Part shown: positions 35,774 through 46,639 of the stretch, piece by piece
Layout: each line of letters opens with the position of its first letter
Position numbering within the stretch: position 1 is the stretch's first letter
Assembly: GCA_963969495.1 (NCBI GenBank)
Contig: OZ018323.1
Location: 76,534,583-76,598,582 of the forward strand
DNA length: 64,000 nucleotides
Origin: Ceratothoa steindachneri
Taxonomy: Eukaryota > Arthropoda > Malacostraca > Isopoda > Cymothoidae
Direction: 5' to 3'
Position numbers and translations under genes: made by a program
The notes under the pieces: generated by a model
Databases searched by the model: none
Told to the model about the DNA's origin: nothing
Seen by the model: the letters and a program-made list of their open reading frames with translations, nothing else

Positions 35774-35964
35774 TGTAGTTGGGTAGCAGTCTTTTTTTAA
35801 TGCAAATTTTATTGAAGACCATTGTGTATTTTGCCCTAATTAATTTCCTTTGGCAACTTTCTCTTCTTCTAACTATCTTTTTTATTCCATCTTATAGATG
35901 GTGGATTATTTGTCCAGTATTCATCTCTTTTTTTAAATGAATGTGTTTGATAAAAACCAAACTA

Positions 35965-36005
35965 AATTGCTAAGCTTTCGATCTTATTCGATCATCTTCG
36001 GAGCG
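35965..36005 (-). ncRNA. Hammerhead-ribozyme-like motif of a PLE
   Basis: Minus-strand reading: CCGAAGA, then TGATCGAATAAGATC, then GAAAGC. This is the hammerhead order CUGANGA, stem II, GAAA, with one core change (U to C). GATC pairs with GATC to make stem II with a six-base loop. PLEs are known to carry hammerhead motifs in their terminal repeats. Stems I and III and the cleavage site cannot be fixed by eye, and the core substitution may abolish cleavage. Confidence 0.55.
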
Positions 36006-36169
36006 TTTTGAAATGTTATTGCCTCCATATCCGATGTAATGAGCGGAGTGAGAATCTGGCAGAAAGTAAAGTGAAAGAAAACGATTTTTAAGGGGTATTT
36101 ATTTGCCTTGGTGAAATGTAACGTTAGAGGAAATGGGACACTCATATGCGTGGAATCTTTAAAATAGTT

Positions 36170-37425
36170 TTAGTGTGCGATTCCAGCTTGTCGCTTGACT
36201 GTTGATGGCCGGCTTATCTTCATTTATTAATATGGGTTCTAAGATGTTTAGCCTCGCTTTATTAACCTCTTTTTTTAATAATGGTGTTATCAACGAGCAT
36301 ATCTCTCGTTAGGTTAATATTATGTAGACTCTCCATATGGTTCTTTGGCCCTCCCCTTTGTAGATGCATAGTTAACCGTCTCGAAAGTGTGGTAGTTGTC
36401 ATGTCAATATATTTAGAGTTTTTATAAAGCTTACAGTCATTATTGGGGCAGTTGAACTGGTAAACTATGTTGGTTGACTTGAGATTCGAGGAGTTTGGGC
36501 AGATGTTATTTTTCATCAGAAGATTACTGGCTTTTGTGGTTTTACAATAGATGATGAGTTGGATTTTATATGTTTGATTTTTAACCTCGATGTTAAGGTT
36601 AATAATCTCCTGGATGTTTTTTTCATCTATTTTGTAGGCCGTGGACATCTGGTTTCTGTAATACACTTTGATGTTATTGACTTCTCCATGATTACTTTCA
36701 GTTTTACTCAAATGTTTGTAATGGTTATTTAAAAAATCATTGGAGTTGTTTGTCAATCATGCTGTTTGAGAAACCATTATTCACGAGTATTTGCTTTACT
36801 CGTGCAATCTCTTGGAGGAAAAGTTCCCATGTAGAGCAGCATTTATAAGCTCGGCAGATGTATCAGCCGATTACGCTTATTTTGTACCTTTCAGGGCATT
36901 CACTCTCTGCATTGAGGCATATTCCCATGTCCGTAATTTTCCTATGTACTTTAGTGATGTAGTTGCCATTGATGTTATGAACCTCAGCATCCAAGAAAGG
37001 GAGTTTATTGCCCGTGCTCAATTCATAAGCGAATTTTAGCACGGAGTTCTCCTCAAAATGTTGCTTGATGTTAACGAGATATTCTTCGTTTCGGACGTTG
37101 ATGTAGATGTCATCTACGTATCGGCAATATGTGTGTGGTTTATCTTCCATGATGTCCAATAATCTCTTCTCGAGTTGACCCATGTAATAGTTGACGAAGG
37201 CCTGCCCTAAGGGTAACCTCTTTGCCACTCCATCCACTTTTGTGTATAGATTACCATCCGGTGTCCTGAACGGAGCCTCTGATGTGCATGAACGTAACAT
37301 GCTCCTAAGATGTTTTGGTCAAGATTCGGAAGAGACATTTTAGGATGGTGATACATGTTTTTATAATGATGTTGATGGTCTGAGCGATAGGCACATTCGT
37401 GAGCAGGCTTTCTACGTCAAGGGAC
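36170..37425 (-). pseudogene. PLE reverse transcriptase plus GIY-YIG endonuclease, broken
   Basis: Order: DVESLLTNVP (RT motif A region) near 37425; then in another frame SCTSEAPFRTPDGNLYTKVDG, PLGQAFVNYYMGQLE and YCRYVDDIYI, with the catalytic YVDD box intact; then KLPFLDAEV. After about 36860 comes the RT-EN linker (VYQFNCPNNDCKLY), the endonuclease YIDMTTTTLSRRLTMHLQ and LTRDMLV. A frameshift at an A run near 36265 leads into NKARLNILEPILIN. The YIG glycine has become aspartate (YID). At least three frameshifts make it non-functional. The N-terminal part of the RT is absent. Confidence 0.85.
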
Positions 37426-37429
37426 TAAT

Positions 37430-38230
37430 ATCATCACGGTATAGACGCTCGAATCAGGGATGAAGACGATTCCTTCCGCAATCAGGCCTTTCATTTCTTT
37501 TGAGTACCACGGTCCCTCGAATGTCCATTTGAATTTTCCCTTGTGAATCCCTTCGAACAGCCGTGCTGCGTCTCATTTTGGGGGCCTACATAGGGGAGAT
37601 CCGAAGGCCCTGAGGGACACATCCTCTCCGTTGAAGAAGAATCCTTGTTCCAAAAGTTCCCTTTTCTCCGTGAGTGTAAATCCGGGATGCTTCAGAACTG
37701 CGTCTTCTTCTTCGTCCTCTTCTTCCTCTGTAGTCATGGTGTTTCTATCTTCTCCTTCTGTTTTCCTCTTCTTTCCTCTTTGCTTTTTCTTTTCGGGAAA
37801 TTTTCTTGAGATTTTCGTCTTTGGAATTGCCCTCCTATGCGGGTACGACTTTTTCCTTTGGTTATGTTTCGTTTTCTTTTTCCGTTTCTTTATCTTCGGG
37901 CAGGTCAGCAAACTGAATTTTGAGTATGTCTTGTGAGGCGGGGTTGTGCAGAAACAATAGTTTTTTATTGGTCATGTTCTTCTGCAGAAGTCGGTTGAGT
38001 TCCTCTGCAAAAAGTTCTGGGGTTCGCCAGGTTTGCCAAGTGGGCAAAAATGACCATGGTCATTAACTCCCTGCCCTCATTTGGCATTACCAGCTCCGGT
38101 GCCGCTATTCTTTCCGTGTTGATGTTTCTTGGTACTGCTGCTTTGCCGTATGATTTTGCCTTTGCCTCCTTTTCTTCTTTTAGTTTCCCCTTTTTGGACT
38201 AAAACGCTACTCTGCGTACAGGGCACTTCC
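37430..38230 (-). pseudogene. Lysine/glutamate-rich retroelement-like fragment, unidentified
   Basis: Minus-strand frames give NPRTF / TPELFAEELNRLLQKNMTNKK, NPASQDILKIQFADLPEDKE, then a long K/R/E-rich stretch, then LTEKRELLEQGFFFNGEDV. After a single stop they continue with DAARLFEGIHKGKFKWTFEG, PWYSKEMKGLIAEG and VFIPDSS. The frame is nearly continuous apart from one TGA that looks like a mutated arginine codon and one frame change. It may be an ORF1-type protein of a LINE, given its LINE-rich surroundings on the same strand. I do not recognise the domain. Confidence 0.4.
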
Positions 38231-39574
38231 TAGCCATACCCCTGTGGTGAGTGAGAGAGAGAGACAGAGGAAGATTACCAGCCAGCCCCCCCCGCCGCAA
38301 GTCCAATCATCCTGAGATGACCTTAAGGGGAGAGAAGGACACCTGGCCCACCCGGCCTCCTCTCCGCCCCTTCAGAGCCCTGGAGGGGCTACCGGGGAGG
38401 ACCAGAAAGAGCCCAGAAGATAGAGAGGGAGAGGAAGAGTAAAAGATAGAGATAGTAAAGGTTGAAATAGCGTAGTAGACTTGAAAGTTGATCTAGTTGG
38501 TCGGTGGACCTGCAGCTTTGCGTGGGCTCCGAAACACGGTGTGTAATATATCCTTTTACTCTTTATTCTTTTTATAGTACCCCTGTCCCACGTATGCAGT
38601 GTTTAGCCCTTTAGATGTGAAGGATAGAAGAAAATTGTAGGGGGAAGTAGAAAGAACTAGTAGGGCTGCAATTGAATGCTAGGGTGCATGGAGGCCATGC
38701 TAATCTCTTTCGTTTTAGTAATATCTTAGTTTCGAAGTTCGATAGTTTAAGTTAGTAATTGCCTGAGTTTCAGGTTTATCCTTCTCTGATATTTTGTGAT
38801 TTGTTATATTGTTGTTTTGTTTTGTTATGAGGTGTTCAAACCGTCATTGTTGTTTTTCCTTTTTACTATTGGTAAAAGTTTTCTCCTAACTATTGTTCGT
38901 TGTTTTTACTTTATAAGTTTTCTGAGTCTGATAAAAAGTAATATTTTTCTACTTACTCTCTCTTAATATTCCAAGTTATCGTGTGAAAATTTCTTTCTCT
39001 TTTTGGTCGATCCTTGTTTTATATGTGGGAAAGAAGCGATGTGCTCCCCGTGATTTCTTCTCCTATTTCCTTATACGTTTTCTCTATTATCTTGTTAAGT
39101 AGTTTCATCTTCACTTCTCTATGCAAGTCTCGTTGTCTTCTTCTGACTCCTCTTCTTGTGTTAGTGATTATTGAAACTACCTTGTTTGGAATTCACTGCA
39201 GTTCAGTAATTCTACAATTTTATATGGTGTACATAGGAATCACTGAATATACCATTGCTGAATAGATGATCGCTTGATAATTTTTCTTGTTTCCCCGCTT
39301 GAGGGATTTGAGCATGTATAGTAGATCCAGTACTCTTCTTCCATTTTCAACTCTTTCTTTAACGGGCTTGGAGTAACCTGTCCTGGTAATCATTAGTGTA
39401 ATCGTATCTTTCTCCTTCGATAAGTATGTCTCTGAGTTTCCTCCTGTAAATTAGACCAATTTTAAACTTATTTCTGTTTGTACTCATCTTCCATTAATCC
39501 TCATTTTTTCTTCTGCTATTGACTTTGCCTACATGTCGGGGTTCTTTTATGGGCAGACAACGATTTATGTAACG
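38231..39574. other. Unannotated stretch
   Basis: No gene is recognised. A short (GA) run lies near 38252. 38280-38450 is GC-rich and the rest is T-rich. It sits between minus-strand retroelement fragments and may be decayed retroelement DNA. Confidence 0.4.
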
Positions 39575-40113
39575 TCGTCTGCAAATTGGTCTGCGCCGCA
39601 GTCAATGCACTTCAGCCTCTCCGATGAGCATTCTTTCCAGCCGTGTCCAGTCTTTGAGTAATTGGAAAAGGTAATTTCTTCTGCCTTGCACTCTCTTGTT
39701 GGGTGATTTTCCACGGTGAAACACTTGAAGCAGCACTTGATTGGTAAGAAATTCTTCTGTTTCTATTTGGTCAGGGGCCACACGGAGGTAGAAGCCTAGG
39801 AGGCCCTATCTCTTGTCCCTTTGCACCATCTCGTTGTTTACGAAGACAAGTTTTACAATACCATTTCTTTTTCCGAATTTCTCTACTTCTGCTATCCTTG
39901 CCCATTTTTGTTTATTCATCAGCTCTTCCCTGATTTCTTAACAGGAGTTGTCCGTGAAGAACGGGTCAAGGCGACGGATGATAACAGTAGTCGAACTAAT
40001 ATTTTCTGTAGTATTGATACTTCGAGCCCGATCTCGAAGCTCGTCTCTTCCGAGACGAGCTTCTCGCTCAACCATAGAGTCGCAAATAGTGGCATAGCCG
40101 TTGGGAGATTCAA
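39575..40113 (-). pseudogene. LINE ORF1 (gag-like, CCHC zinc knuckle) fragment, LINE B
   Basis: Minus-strand pieces in successive frames: KWARIAEVEKFGKRNG, VKLVFVNNEMVQRDKR, GFYLRVAPDQIETEEF, then CCFKCFTVENHPTREC (a zinc knuckle), SKTGHGWKEC (a decayed second knuckle) and CIDCG. This succession is typical of the ORF1 nucleic-acid-binding protein of Jockey/I-group LINEs. Frame changes and stops show it is dead. No EN or RT of the same element follows directly. Confidence 0.65.
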
Positions 40114-40291
40114 TTAGTCGGATGAGGAGGATCTTTAGTGTACTGAAGATTGTCTCCTTAGTGGTTTTTGAATGTCGAGGTTAGGTCTATAAGTGGGGGT
40201 ATGTCGTCTTCTACCTTTCCCATGTCTTTCTGACTAGCCTCTGGACGACCATATTCAAGGAATTCAGTCCTGCTGTTGCATAGAGTTCTGT

Positions 40292-41520
40292 CTACCGAAT
40301 ACGGTCTATCCTGAGTGCGCCAGCTATCATCAGAGAAGCTTTGTTTTGAACTCTCTGCATCTGTCTAAGAGATGTAGAACTAGCTGTCTGCATTACCACT
40401 GCCGGGTACACCAGTGTCGAGCTTACCAGGGAAGTGTATAGCTTTTTGATGTTGTTGGCGCTGAGGCTTTTGAGCCTGTAAATTTTCCCAAGCTCTCTGT
40501 TGGCTAGGGATATTCGGTTGTTGATCTGCGTCTTATACATTGTTTTGGTGATGCGCAAACCCAGGGCTTTACCCTCGTTGGTATACGGATAAAATTCATC
40601 GTCAAATATGACGTAATCAAGTTTCCGGTGGTTAACTGGAAGAGTCTGGAACTTTCGGACGGTTGGTCTTAATCTTCGACATTTTCTCGATTTGATTGAT
40701 GTTTTCGTTTTCGGCAGCTGTCTCCCTTGCTTGAATTTCAGCGTTTATATGGGAACTGGGGATAATTTGAGAGATGTGATCTGAAATCTGCAGATACATG
40801 ACATCTTCCCCAACTGGAGCAGGTAAGTCCAATGTGTGCACTATGTGACACAGTGGACTCAGACAGCTACCTACCTTGTGAAGCACCCAATTCAAGTTCG
40901 AACTCGGGTCCTCTGTAGCCCTGGATCGATATTTGTACTTTTCTCTCCAGGATGTAAGCACAGATGTCCCTCTCCAGGATCGGTTTTAGCTGAAAACCTA
41001 TGACCTTGTATTGTAGACTTCTCAGCCAAACCTTATCGAAGGCTTTTTGGACATCTCGCATCACTATGTCTACGTATTTCCCTTGAGAATTCCAGCGGGC
41101 GAGGTTTCGGTGAGAAGGATGAGGGCTGTATCAGTCCCCCTTCTCTTGCTTGCGAAACCTGTGTTGCTGAGGGTTGTGAGTTTCCAGATCAGTTAGCTGG
41201 TCTTGTAGCCTGTTAGCTAGAAGCTTCTCGTAGACTTTTCCCATAAACTCAAGGAGGGATATTAGTCTGTAATCCATCAGGTGATAGGGGGCGTTCCTCC
41301 CTTTAGGTATAAAAATGATTTTGGCCATTTTTAGACCGTCGGAAAAGTAGCCAGTATTCAGTGAAGCGTCATAGATGTTAGTAATTCCCTGAATGATCTC
41401 CCAGGGGGCATGCACCAAGTTGTTTTTATTGATGCCCGTGCAGCCTGTTGCCTTATGTTTGAAGGTTTTCACGGTTGCCATGACCTTTTCAGTTGTAATT
41501 GGTTGGCCATGGCTCGCCAT
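40292..41520 (-). pseudogene. LINE A reverse transcriptase, dead
   Basis: Motifs in order: KHKATGCTGINKNNLVH (usually KAPGxDGI), IFIPKGRNAPYHLMDYRLIS with LLEFMGKVYEKLLANRLQ, QQHRFRKQEKGD, then DVQKAFDKVW (catalytic aspartate region), LGASQGR, and in place of YADD the decayed YLQISDHISQII. The thumb-like LRQMQRVQNKASLMI follows at 40350-40300. Loss of the YADD box, several stops and frameshifts make it inactive. In the family it copies LINE RNA at the nicked target. Confidence 0.8.
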
Positions 41521-42127
41521 CCACCTCCCTTCGTCGACATAGTCTTGTGGGTGCGTTCAATGTATAATCCAATTAAGATCTTCAATCAGCTGGTCTTCGA
41601 ATTCCTGGTTGAATTCTGCATCGTCCTGGTGTTATTGATATTTCATTCCAGAACGTGCGGAACATTTCTTCCAAGACCGCCAGATCCTCCAAGTAGTTAT
41701 TGTCCTCATTAATGCGGGTCTTTTCTCTACTTAGAAGTCTTTTAAATTTCATCACTAGTCGCCAAAGTTTTTTGAAGGTCACTTCGCTATCTAGCCTGGC
41801 TATTAGGCTGTCCCAGATTTCATCCTGTTGTTGGTTTAAAGCCTGCCTAAGCTCTTCACTCAGGCGTCGTAGCAGCGAGCGCGCTCCCGATTCGTAGCTG
41901 CTTTTCTAATCTCTTCATTCCTCCCCCTTGTGTTCCCTAGCGATCTCTTTCATATCCTCGGTTCATCTCGCTTGTGGAGGAGTTTTGTACCCTTTCATAG
42001 GTATACACTAGCGATCAGCCTCGGTGATGAAGGCTGTTATACTCTCCGGCTCCCCGTTGACCTCCTCTAATATTGCTTCGCTCAGGTCTGCTGGTTCAAA
42101 TCCGCTAAGGACTTCTCTGTAGCGTTC

Positions 42128-42470
42128 TCAGGTGGCCGAAACATAGCTTTTGCAGAGAAGGACTGGAAGCTGGATCGGTGCGAGTGAGATGGTGGGCAAG
42201 ATCGCTATATGGTCGATGGGAACTGTTGGGCCTGGCTCGCTGTGGTAATTGAAGGGAAAGCCGTCGCTTGTCATGATTATGTCGGACTTTGTTGCTGCAC
42301 AAGAGGTGATATAGGTCGGAAAATCAGGTCCTATCCTCTGGATTTTCTTCCGTCGCATAATTATTTCCAAGTTATGACCTCTGTAGTTTGTGTTTCCATA
42401 GTCAGCCGTTCGGCGCCTGGCGTTGAGTTCGCCCCCAAGGCATTCCATTCTGCAGTGGCCAAACAAGGTG
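42128..42470 (-). pseudogene. LINE A apurinic-type endonuclease fragment
   Basis: One frame carries GELNARRRTADYGN (usually GDLNARH..WG), SDIIMTSDGFPF and PIDHIAILPTISL (usually SDHxxI). These are the catalytic motifs of the APE endonuclease of LINEs, with the aspartate of GDLN changed to glutamate. The endonuclease nicks target DNA to prime reverse transcription. It lies upstream of the RT on the same strand, as expected for ORF2. Confidence 0.75.
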
Positions 42471-42790
42471 TGAAATTGTTGATGGGCAGGTACGGTCGTC
42501 GAGGTGGTTGATATGCGCCGCTATCTTGAGATTGTCTACCAATGTAGGCAATTCTATCGCCAAAAAGGACTCGTTAATTTCCAGAAGGCGCCTGAAAGAG
42601 AGATTCTTTTTGATGGCAACGGCAGCACCTTCAAACTTCTCTTGATAATGGTTGTAACCCGGTATCTTTAGTTGACACGATGTTGTGACGATACCTTACT
42701 CCGTAATGATGTCAGGGTCGAGTACACGAAATATTTTTCTATACGCGGTAGTTTTTCCCTCCCGTCCATCTACGTTGAGTGTCACTTTCC

Positions 42791-43300
42791 TCAATCGGTT
42801 GTTCTTGTTCTACATTCCTTTTTTCTAGTTTCTAATGTATTTTGGTGGTAGGACGCTTTTTCCGGTTCTTTTTTTTTCCTAAACTCTGCCAAGGTAAGCT
42901 CTTCAAATGTATTCCTGTAGAATTTAACATTATGATGGAAGAGGGCCTCCTCGACAGTTTCTTCCTCACTCTGTGCATCGAACTCTCCCTTATACAACTT
43001 CTTTTTGATGCCACCGAATATTTTGTTGGCATCCATGTCTTTTGGGAAAGGGTCCTGCTCAGATGCGCGTATATTGAGAGGTTGATCTCATCTGCAGCAA
43101 GTAGTCTCTTGGCCTCCTGCTTTCTTTTCTTCCGGTGTCCATCTTTGGGCGTGACCTCTTCTTTTGTTTGAGGGTGTTTGCTAACTTGGTAGCAGCCTCC
43201 CTTTCATTTCTTGCCTCTATTTTCAGATCTGGTCTTTTATTATAATCCTTTGGATTTTCCTCTTGTTCCACAGTGGGCTAATCCTCAAACCTGTTTTTTT
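42791..43300 (-). pseudogene. LINE A 5' charged coding fragment
   Basis: Two minus-strand frames give EENPKDYNKRPDLKIEARNE and, farther on, MDANKIFGGIKKKLYKGEF. They are rich in K, E and R without a recognised domain. The start (RFED, then PTVEQEENPK) resembles RFDDYPTAEPKGRN at 48650-48710, so both may be N termini of related ORF1 proteins. Frame changes occur near 43040. Confidence 0.4.
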
Positions 43301-43320
43301 TCGGCGCCCACAGTTATGTC

Positions 43321-44173
43321 TATCACAGAGAACAACATAGTTGAAACGAGGATAGATGAATGGCAGTTCAGCTCATGTCAGCTACATTACCCCGGTGAGG
43401 AGGAGGGCGGGGGAAATTTAGTTCGACATAACTCGAATATTCAAGGCTCTATTATAAATCTCTTTTTTTAAAATCCCCTTGTCGTTGCCTGCTTTACTGG
43501 TGAAGAGTTTTTTGTAAATAAGCTTGATTTTACCAAAGTTCGACTGACAAATCATGAAATAAGAAGGTAAGGCAAGACAATTATATAAAGAAAAAGAGAG
43601 TGATCACCGTGGGAGCACATAAGATCATTTAGTCAGAGAGGAGCGGTTTAGAAATAACTTAGTGGGGGACAGGAGGAAGGAGATAGTCTGGTGGCTATAC
43701 ACCGGTGCGAAGTAGGTGTCGGGGTGTTGTGCAATATTGGTATTGGATTGGCGAGGCCAGAAGATCGGCTCAGGAGCCGTAGGCATCTTGACAGTTCGAC
43801 GAGGCTTGCCTAGATCGCTGAAACGTGGTGGCTTAGTGTTAAGGACACTTCGGCGCGGCGGTGTCTCTACAGAATCAAGGAAAACGTTACGCTATGCTGC
43901 TATTTACACATATAATGGTTCAGGCGGGTGGTCGTGTCAAGCTGCCGGGAATTTGTGTTCCCAACAGCAGCGTATTGTATGCGGTGTACTTGATTAAAAT
44001 AGGGTCTCTCTCGACTTTCCCCAGTCTTGTGAAGGTTTAGGTATTTAGAGGTGTGAGTTTATTTGTGTCGTGAAGTGTCGGTATTCTCGTGTACAGGAAA
44101 GAACGACAGGTGCGCCTCAGAGCGGAGTCATGTATGCGCTGTGCGCTTCTCTGCCATGTGTAGCTTGAGGCCG
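43321..44173. other. Unannotated spacer between two LINEs
   Basis: No gene is recognised. It probably holds the 3' end of LINE C, which lies on the same strand just above. The 93-codon plus-strand frame has no known motif. Confidence 0.4.
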
Positions 44174-44602
44174 TTAGTGTGATTGGTGCATATATAAGTA
44201 TTTTTCTATTAGCGTTTTGTATAGGTGTAGCTGCATCTTTTTGCTGCTGGGGTAAAACCTCTTCAGTATGTTGTTCATTCGTTTGGCTTTGGCTTGTGTG
44301 GTGTTTTGATGTGTGTGAAAGTGTAAGTACTTGTCAAATGTTGCCCCGAGTATTTTTGTTGCGGGTTTGTATGTGAGTCTTATGGGGGCTGGGTATTGTT
44401 GGTTTGGCATATGGTCGTATATTTGTATGTCCTACATGTAGTGGTCTTGTGCACCGTATAGTGTTACCTTTGTCTTCTGAGGATTAGTGGTAATAAGCCC
44501 CACGTCCTCGTACTCTGTCTTCTCGTTTAGTATTATTTGGGCACGGCGCGTGAGAATGTGGGCGCTGGCTAGAGACGAGAATGGTCTCGTCGTCCACATA
44601 CG

Positions 44603-44639
<37 letters not shown>

Positions 44640-46610
44640 TTTTCTTCTTGGCGTGGAGTTTCGTTCTTGTAGATTATGAAGAGTGTGGGTGCCAGCACGC
44701 TGCTCTGGGGTTTTCCAGCGCGTGGCGTGAATAGGTGCGATGTTGAATTGTTGTATCATATGTAGCATTCCCTATCCGTAAGGTAGTGCGATAGGAGCCT
44801 TCTAGTGCAGGGAGACAGCTCCGTGTTGTTAGCAAGTTTTCAACGGAGCCCCTAGTGCCATACTTTGTCGAAGGCTTTCTCGACATTTTTGCTGATAGTG
44901 AGTGTTTTTTAGTCGTGACTGTAGTGCTTTTCGTATGATGTCGTAAACGATGGTGATCACCGATCCGGTAGACCGGCCCATACTAAAGCCGTACTGACAA
45001 GAGGAGAACCATTTCTCCTCCTTCAAAAAGCTCCGCAGGCGGGTGTTTACCATACATTCTAGTATTTTGCCTAAGTGTTCTAAGAGAGCCATAGGCATGT
45101 AGCTGTTTGGTTGTTTTGGATCTATGTGTTATTTGTGGAGTAGAATGTTGTGTGAGGCCTTGAATATTTTCGGAAAATACCCAGAGGCTAAGTAGGCGTT
45201 GTAGAGGTGTGTTAATGTTCGGTAGATGTTTTTTGGCAGGTAATGAATGATTGTGGTTGGAAGACCGGAGGGGCCAGGGGCTCGTTTTCGTGTGGCTTTG
45301 ATGTAATGTTTTATTTCCTCGATGGTGATGTGGTTAATGTCGAGCACTTCCATTTCGATCAGTGGGCTAGTTGCAGCTAATTGGCATGGAGCCGGCACCA
45401 TTCCTGGAAGTGCTCTTGTGCGTGTGGTTTGGGTTGACTATATGTGTGTACTTGATCCCAGGGGAACCTGAATGCTTCGAGCACGTCATCCGTGTTTGTG
45501 AGTGTTTGATTGTTTATTTGTAGTTTTATGGGCTTGGGAGGGTCCGTGCTAATCATACTCTTGACGAGCCGCCACTGACGGTTCTGGTCTAGCAACACGC
45601 ACTGTAGGGTGCGGGCACGGAGGAGTGTAATATTTCTTTGTCGTGGGCCTCTGCCGCAGTGATTGTTATATATTGTGGTGAGTCTTTGTGTATGTATTGA
45701 GAAGGTGGTGAAGTGTCTTATGCGTTTGTATGTTTTGCGTGGCGTGTAAGTGTCGTGGGCTGTTTCTATGGTGTCCATGAGAACCTTCCAGTGGTTGTCT
45801 AGTTTGAGTATATGGTTCTATGGAGGTTGAGGTTGCGTTGTGTGTGTGTGGTTATGTGGTTCCTGAACTCTACCCAGGTAATGTTATTGTGGTCTTATAA
45901 AGGCAATGTGGGGATTAGTATTGTAGAAGTGGATAGTAGGAGACTGATGGCGATGTGGTCGGATAGTACAGGTGGACCCGGGTCTATGTGAGTGTGAAAT
46001 CTCGTGGTGAAGTCGTTACGGAGGACCACGTCCGAGTTGAAACCCGTCGGGCGGGCCGAAGAAAGTTAGGAAGGCCGGGCCAATGTGTTCGCTGCAAGGC
46101 ACGGACCAGGTAGCTTCCCGCATCATTCGTTGTGTTAGAAAGAAATTGTGGGATGATGTGCGTTTAAATCCCCAAGGAAGAAGAGTGGAAGGTTATGGTT
46201 TGATAGTGCCCGGAGTGGGACATCTATGTGTAATTATAGACAGAATGGTCTGTAGTGTGTGGCAACTAGGAATGGTCCAGTGTCTGTGCTAATTTTTCAG
46301 GCTATGAAGGAGTCGTCGTTTGTGTCTATGAGAGTATGGTTTATATGGCGTTTTACTAGGATCGCAGAGCCTAGTTGTTGCATCTGTGGTGTTAGATATG
46401 TAGATAGTCTGCAATGCAAAGCCTAGAATTTGGGGGGGTGTAAGCTGGTAGAGTTCAGGAGTATTATGTCAGGGTGTTGTGTGTTTAGTACCCAGTTGAA
46501 AACGATGTGGCGAACACCGTGCCAACTGCGTACGTTAAGTTGTACTGCGCTCAAACAACCTATTCCGGGCCAGATCCCAGTGCGCTTGTAGCTGTCTTAC
46601 GGCTCCCTAT
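44174..46610 (-). pseudogene. LINE C ORF2 (endonuclease plus reverse transcriptase), dead
   Basis: Minus-strand order: endonuclease pieces FLGDLNAHHPT near 46175 and VLSDHIAISLLLS near 45955 (GDLNAHH and SDHxA catalytic motifs); TPRKTYKRIRHF and WRLVKSM linker; then RT pieces KRAPGPSGLPTTIIHYLPK, SGYFPKIFKA, LEHLGKILECMVNTRLR, SSCQYGFSMGRSTG, LAYVDDETILVSS (YADD box read as YVDD) and TKILGATFDKYLHFHTHQ. The frames are separated by stops and shifts. A TG microsatellite has expanded just before the YVDD box. Domain order and motifs fit a Jockey/R1/I-group LINE. Confidence 0.8.
44606..44637. repeat. (TG)n microsatellite inside LINE C reverse transcriptase
   Basis: Sixteen TG units, read on the minus strand as alternating H and T codons immediately before AYVDD. 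The usual short HT stretch at this place appears to have expanded by slippage. Confidence 0.9.
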
Positions 46611-46639
46611 TTCTTGACACTCAGGTAAGGTGGTAGAGG

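Larger units (their letters stand above)
35771..37425 (-). mobile_element. Penelope-like element (PLE-1), 5'-truncated
   Basis: The minus strand carries a reverse transcriptase and a GIY-YIG endonuclease, followed by about 0.4 kb of 3' DNA that includes a hammerhead-like motif and ends at a (TA)n tract. The upper boundary is placed at about 37425, where the reading changes from PLE reverse transcriptase (DVESLLTNVP) to an unrelated lysine-rich sequence. Confidence 0.8.
40140..43320 (-). mobile_element. Non-LTR retrotransposon, LINE A (Jockey/R1/I group), degraded
   Basis: On the minus strand, from high to low coordinates, there is a charged ORF1-like or 5' part (43300-42790), an APE-type endonuclease (about 42470-42130), a linker (41780-41580), and a reverse transcriptase (41520-40290). 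This is the normal order for a two-domain ORF2. All parts are interrupted. The 3' end is unclear, with no poly(A) seen. Confidence 0.75.

Noticed and set aside
37573..37936. Serine-rich plus-strand frame opposite a lysine-rich minus-strand frame
   Set aside because: The plus-strand frame is the mirror of the K/E-rich minus-strand sequence; the minus-strand reading is favoured by its nearly continuous frame and neighbours.
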